From positions 1 through 6,130 of the forward strand of contig CAZRXM010000054.1 of NCBI GenBank assembly GCA_964604045.1: a stretch of DNA of 6,130 nucleotides, read 5' to 3'. The first letter of the stretch is position 1, and each line of letters starts with the position of its first letter. Source of the DNA: DRVP01 sp964604045. Its GTDB lineage: Archaea > Thermoproteota > Bathyarchaeia > Bathyarchaeales > Bathycorpusculaceae. Under the pieces are notes generated by a model. That model did not search any database and had not been told where the DNA came from. It worked only from the letters and a program-made list of their open reading frames with translations. Position numbers and translations under genes: made by a program. Shown here one piece after another: positions 6,106 to 6,130 of the stretch.

Positions 6106-6130
6106 TGGCTGTTCGCCTCTCTCTAAACGT

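Overview
The window looks like part of a chromosome from an anaerobic archaeon. The evidence is a four-subunit 2-oxoacid:ferredoxin oxidoreductase operon in the archaeal order gamma-delta-alpha-beta, a HerA/DUF87-type ATPase, PadR-type regulators, TATA/BRE-like promoter elements, and TTG/GTG starts next to GAGG-type ribosome binding sites. The style of the PadR and HerA proteins suggests an uncultured Thermoproteota/Bathyarchaeia-like lineage. That placement is inference from memory of similar sequences, not a search result.

Layout. Bases 1-173 are AT-rich and hold no convincing gene, but they contain a 19-bp tandem duplication (95-132). A possible 28-residue peptide lies at 174-260. Bases 238-1051 carry two divergent PadR-family regulator genes that face away from a shared TATA-like element near 658-666. 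Neither reads through in one frame: the minus-strand gene has two frame breaks and the plus-strand gene has one. Bases 1138-4197 are an intact operon, porG-porD-porA-porB, with very tight or overlapping junctions and a TATA box at 1090-1097. A minus-strand gene (4222-6105) encodes a 627-residue HerA-like ATPase. It converges on porB across a 24-bp gap, and its start lies close to the right edge.

How the genes work together. The Por subunits should form one cytoplasmic enzyme. PorA and PorB make the active site with thiamine diphosphate and a proximal [4Fe-4S] cluster, PorD adds two [4Fe-4S] clusters that pass electrons to ferredoxin, and PorG completes the complex. It interconverts pyruvate plus CoA with acetyl-CoA plus CO2. 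The PadR gene just upstream and co-oriented may once have regulated the operon, but nothing here proves it. The HerA-like ATPase belongs to a separate transcription unit.

I found no clearly undescribed system. The points most worth checking are the concentrated frame damage in the two PadR genes beside a clean 5-kb stretch, the altered P-loop of the HerA-like protein, and the small conserved-looking peptide at the left.
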